Source of the DNA: Bacteroides sp. CAG:1076
GTDB taxonomy: Bacteria; Bacteroidota; Bacteroidia; Bacteroidales; Bacteroidaceae
Direction: 5' to 3'
NCBI GenBank assembly: GCA_000436795.1
Contig: HF993224.1
Span: forward strand, 14,089 to 21,576
Length of the DNA stretch: 7,488 nucleotides
This document shows, in pieces, positions 6,648 through 7,488 of the stretch. A program made the translations under genes and the position numbers. How positions within the stretch are numbered: position 1 is the stretch's first letter; each line of letters starts with the position of its first letter. The notes beneath the pieces are model-generated. The model ran no database searches. It was not told the DNA's origin and saw only the letters and a program-made list of their open reading frames with translations.

Positions 6648-7488
6648 TTATTTAACCTCTTCCAGTTCGTTGGCGAATACATACCACAGATATCCGCTTA
6701 TCTGTTCATATCCCATAGCGGACAAAAGATTCATATATTCGCGGACTTGCTGGCGGTAACCGTCTTTGGGCTTGCCAAACTTGAAGTCTACTACCACTAC
6801 TTGTCCGTCTTTCATCATGACGCGGTCCGGACGACGGGTTTGCATGACGCCCTCTTCATCGGTATAGATAATGCTGCATTCGTTGTACAGTTCCCATTCT
6901 CCACTATACCAGTCTTTCACTTTCGGATTGCCCAGTGCCCATTGAGCCAGCTTCTGAATTTGTTTTTCCTGTTCGGACGACTCCAGTATTCCTTCGAAAC
7001 GCAGTCGTTCGATAGCTTGGGGCAAATCTCCTTCCTGCCGGATGGAGGCGAAAAGATTATGCAAAAGTTGTCCCTGACGGATGTAACGTCCCGTTTCGTC
7101 ATCATCTTCCTCTCCTCGGATAAAGTCGGCAGAGCGGTTGGACTGTTTGAATTCTATTTCCGTTTCTATCGATTCGATATGTATCGGAATATTTTCGGGC
7201 TGTACGGCAAGCGGGTTTTCCGTTGCTTTTTTCTTTGTTTCCTCCGACAAGCAGAGTTCTCCGTATTCATATATATCGGTAGCGTCTTCATCGGTACCTT
7301 CCTGAGCCTCGATGTCACGGCTGGAAGTAGCGTTCATCGTTAACTTAATGTGCGGCAACGCTTCCAGAAGCAGTTCGGAAACGGTTCCTTTCTGCTTGGC
7401 CTTTCCCCATACAATGAGGTTTTTGCAGGCACGGGTAAAGGCAACATACAGCAGATTCAGATTGTCTACCCAAAGTTGAAGACGCTCT
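6648..7488 (-). CDS. addA: C-terminal part of an AddA/RecB-type UvrD helicase-nuclease (5' end outside window)
   Basis: The frame is open from the right edge to a TAA at 6648-6650, giving the last 279 codons; the true start lies beyond 7488. Near the edge, NLLYVAFTRACKNLIVW (from about 7457 down) is SF1 helicase motif VI, with the conserved TRA at 7428-7436. A variable acidic stretch follows (SRDIEAQEGTDEDATD), then the RecB-family nuclease domain: GQLLHNLF with His at 7059-7061, an Asp in RPDRV at 6825-6827, DFKFG with Asp at 6786-6788 and Lys at 6780-6782, and QVREYMNLL supplying the QxxxY motif. The nuclease centre is therefore intact. In AddA this domain cuts the strand translocated 3' to 5'. 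The gene lies 22 bases upstream of the addB-like gene on the same strand, the order expected if both subunits come from one message. The helicase motifs that would separate AddA from other UvrD-type proteins lie outside the window; the partner gene is the main reason for choosing AddA. Confidence 0.87.
   Translation of the reverse strand, partial: ERLQLWVDNLNLLYVAFTRACKNLIVWGKAKQKGTVSELLLEALPHIKLTMNATSSRDIEAQEGTDEDATDIYEYGELCLSEETKKKATENPLAVQPENIPIHIESIETEIEFKQSNRSADFIRGEEDDDETGRYIRQGQLLHNLFASIRQEGDLPQAIERLRFEGILESSEQEKQIQKLAQWALGNPKVKDWYSGEWELYNECSIIYTDEEGVMQTRRPDRVMMKDGQVVVVDFKFGKPKDGYRQQVREYMNLLSAMGYEQISGYLWYVFANELEEVK

Noticed and set aside
6516..7343. A 275-codon plus-strand frame across the addA/addB junction, with Phe-rich hydrophobic stretches that look like a membrane protein.
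   Set aside because: It is antisense to two conserved genes with recognisable catalytic motifs; the Phe runs come from reverse-complemented Glu/Lys codons.
6648..7358. A separate 236-codon gene starting at a TTG near 7358.
   Set aside because: The same frame stays open to the window edge and carries helicase motif VI there, so this is only the tail of a longer gene.
1..7488. A hidden defence system, mobile element, CRISPR array or biosynthetic cluster.
   Set aside because: No transposase, integrase, repeat array or unexplained long gene is present; the coding space is filled by fhs, a sulfatase, and addAB-type genes.

Overview
The window looks like chromosomal DNA from Bacteroidota, most likely the gut Bacteroides/Phocaeicola group. 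The evidence is a Bacteroides-type -7 box (TAnnTTTG) in front of fhs, mostly weak Shine-Dalgarno signals, AT-rich intergenic DNA around genes of moderate GC, a serine-type secreted sulfatase, and AddAB-type recombination genes. This placement rests on features I can see, not on a database match.

Layout from left to right: (1) bases 1-53, minus strand: the first 17 codons of a gene that reads like an iron-containing alcohol dehydrogenase, leaving the window at its left edge. (2) 54-175: a divergent intergenic region holding a strong ribosome binding site for that gene and a perfect -7 box for fhs. (3) 176-1843, plus strand: fhs, formate-tetrahydrofolate ligase, complete. (4) 1889-1940: a perfect 23-bp inverted repeat with A and T tracts, an apparent bidirectional terminator between the convergent fhs and sulfatase genes. 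(5) 1980-3551, minus strand: an exported serine-type sulfatase, complete. (6) 3552-3751: an intergenic region with a GC-rich, strongly self-complementary element at about 3647-3738. (7) 3752-6625, minus strand: an AddB-type PD-(D/E)XK nuclease subunit with the iron-sulfur cysteines but no N-terminal Walker A. (8) 6648-7488, minus strand: the C-terminal 279 codons of an AddA/RecB-type helicase-nuclease, which continues past the right edge.

The last two genes are 22 bases apart on the same strand and should form one transcription unit making a two-subunit helicase-nuclease for double-strand break repair. fhs (one-carbon metabolism) and the sulfatase (sulfated glycan or sulfate ester breakdown outside the cytoplasm) appear to be independent units; I see no functional link between them or to addAB. 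I found no mobile element, tRNA, rRNA, CRISPR array or defence system. The window is mostly ordinary housekeeping DNA. The least explained piece is the GC-rich palindromic element between the addB stop and the sulfatase start.
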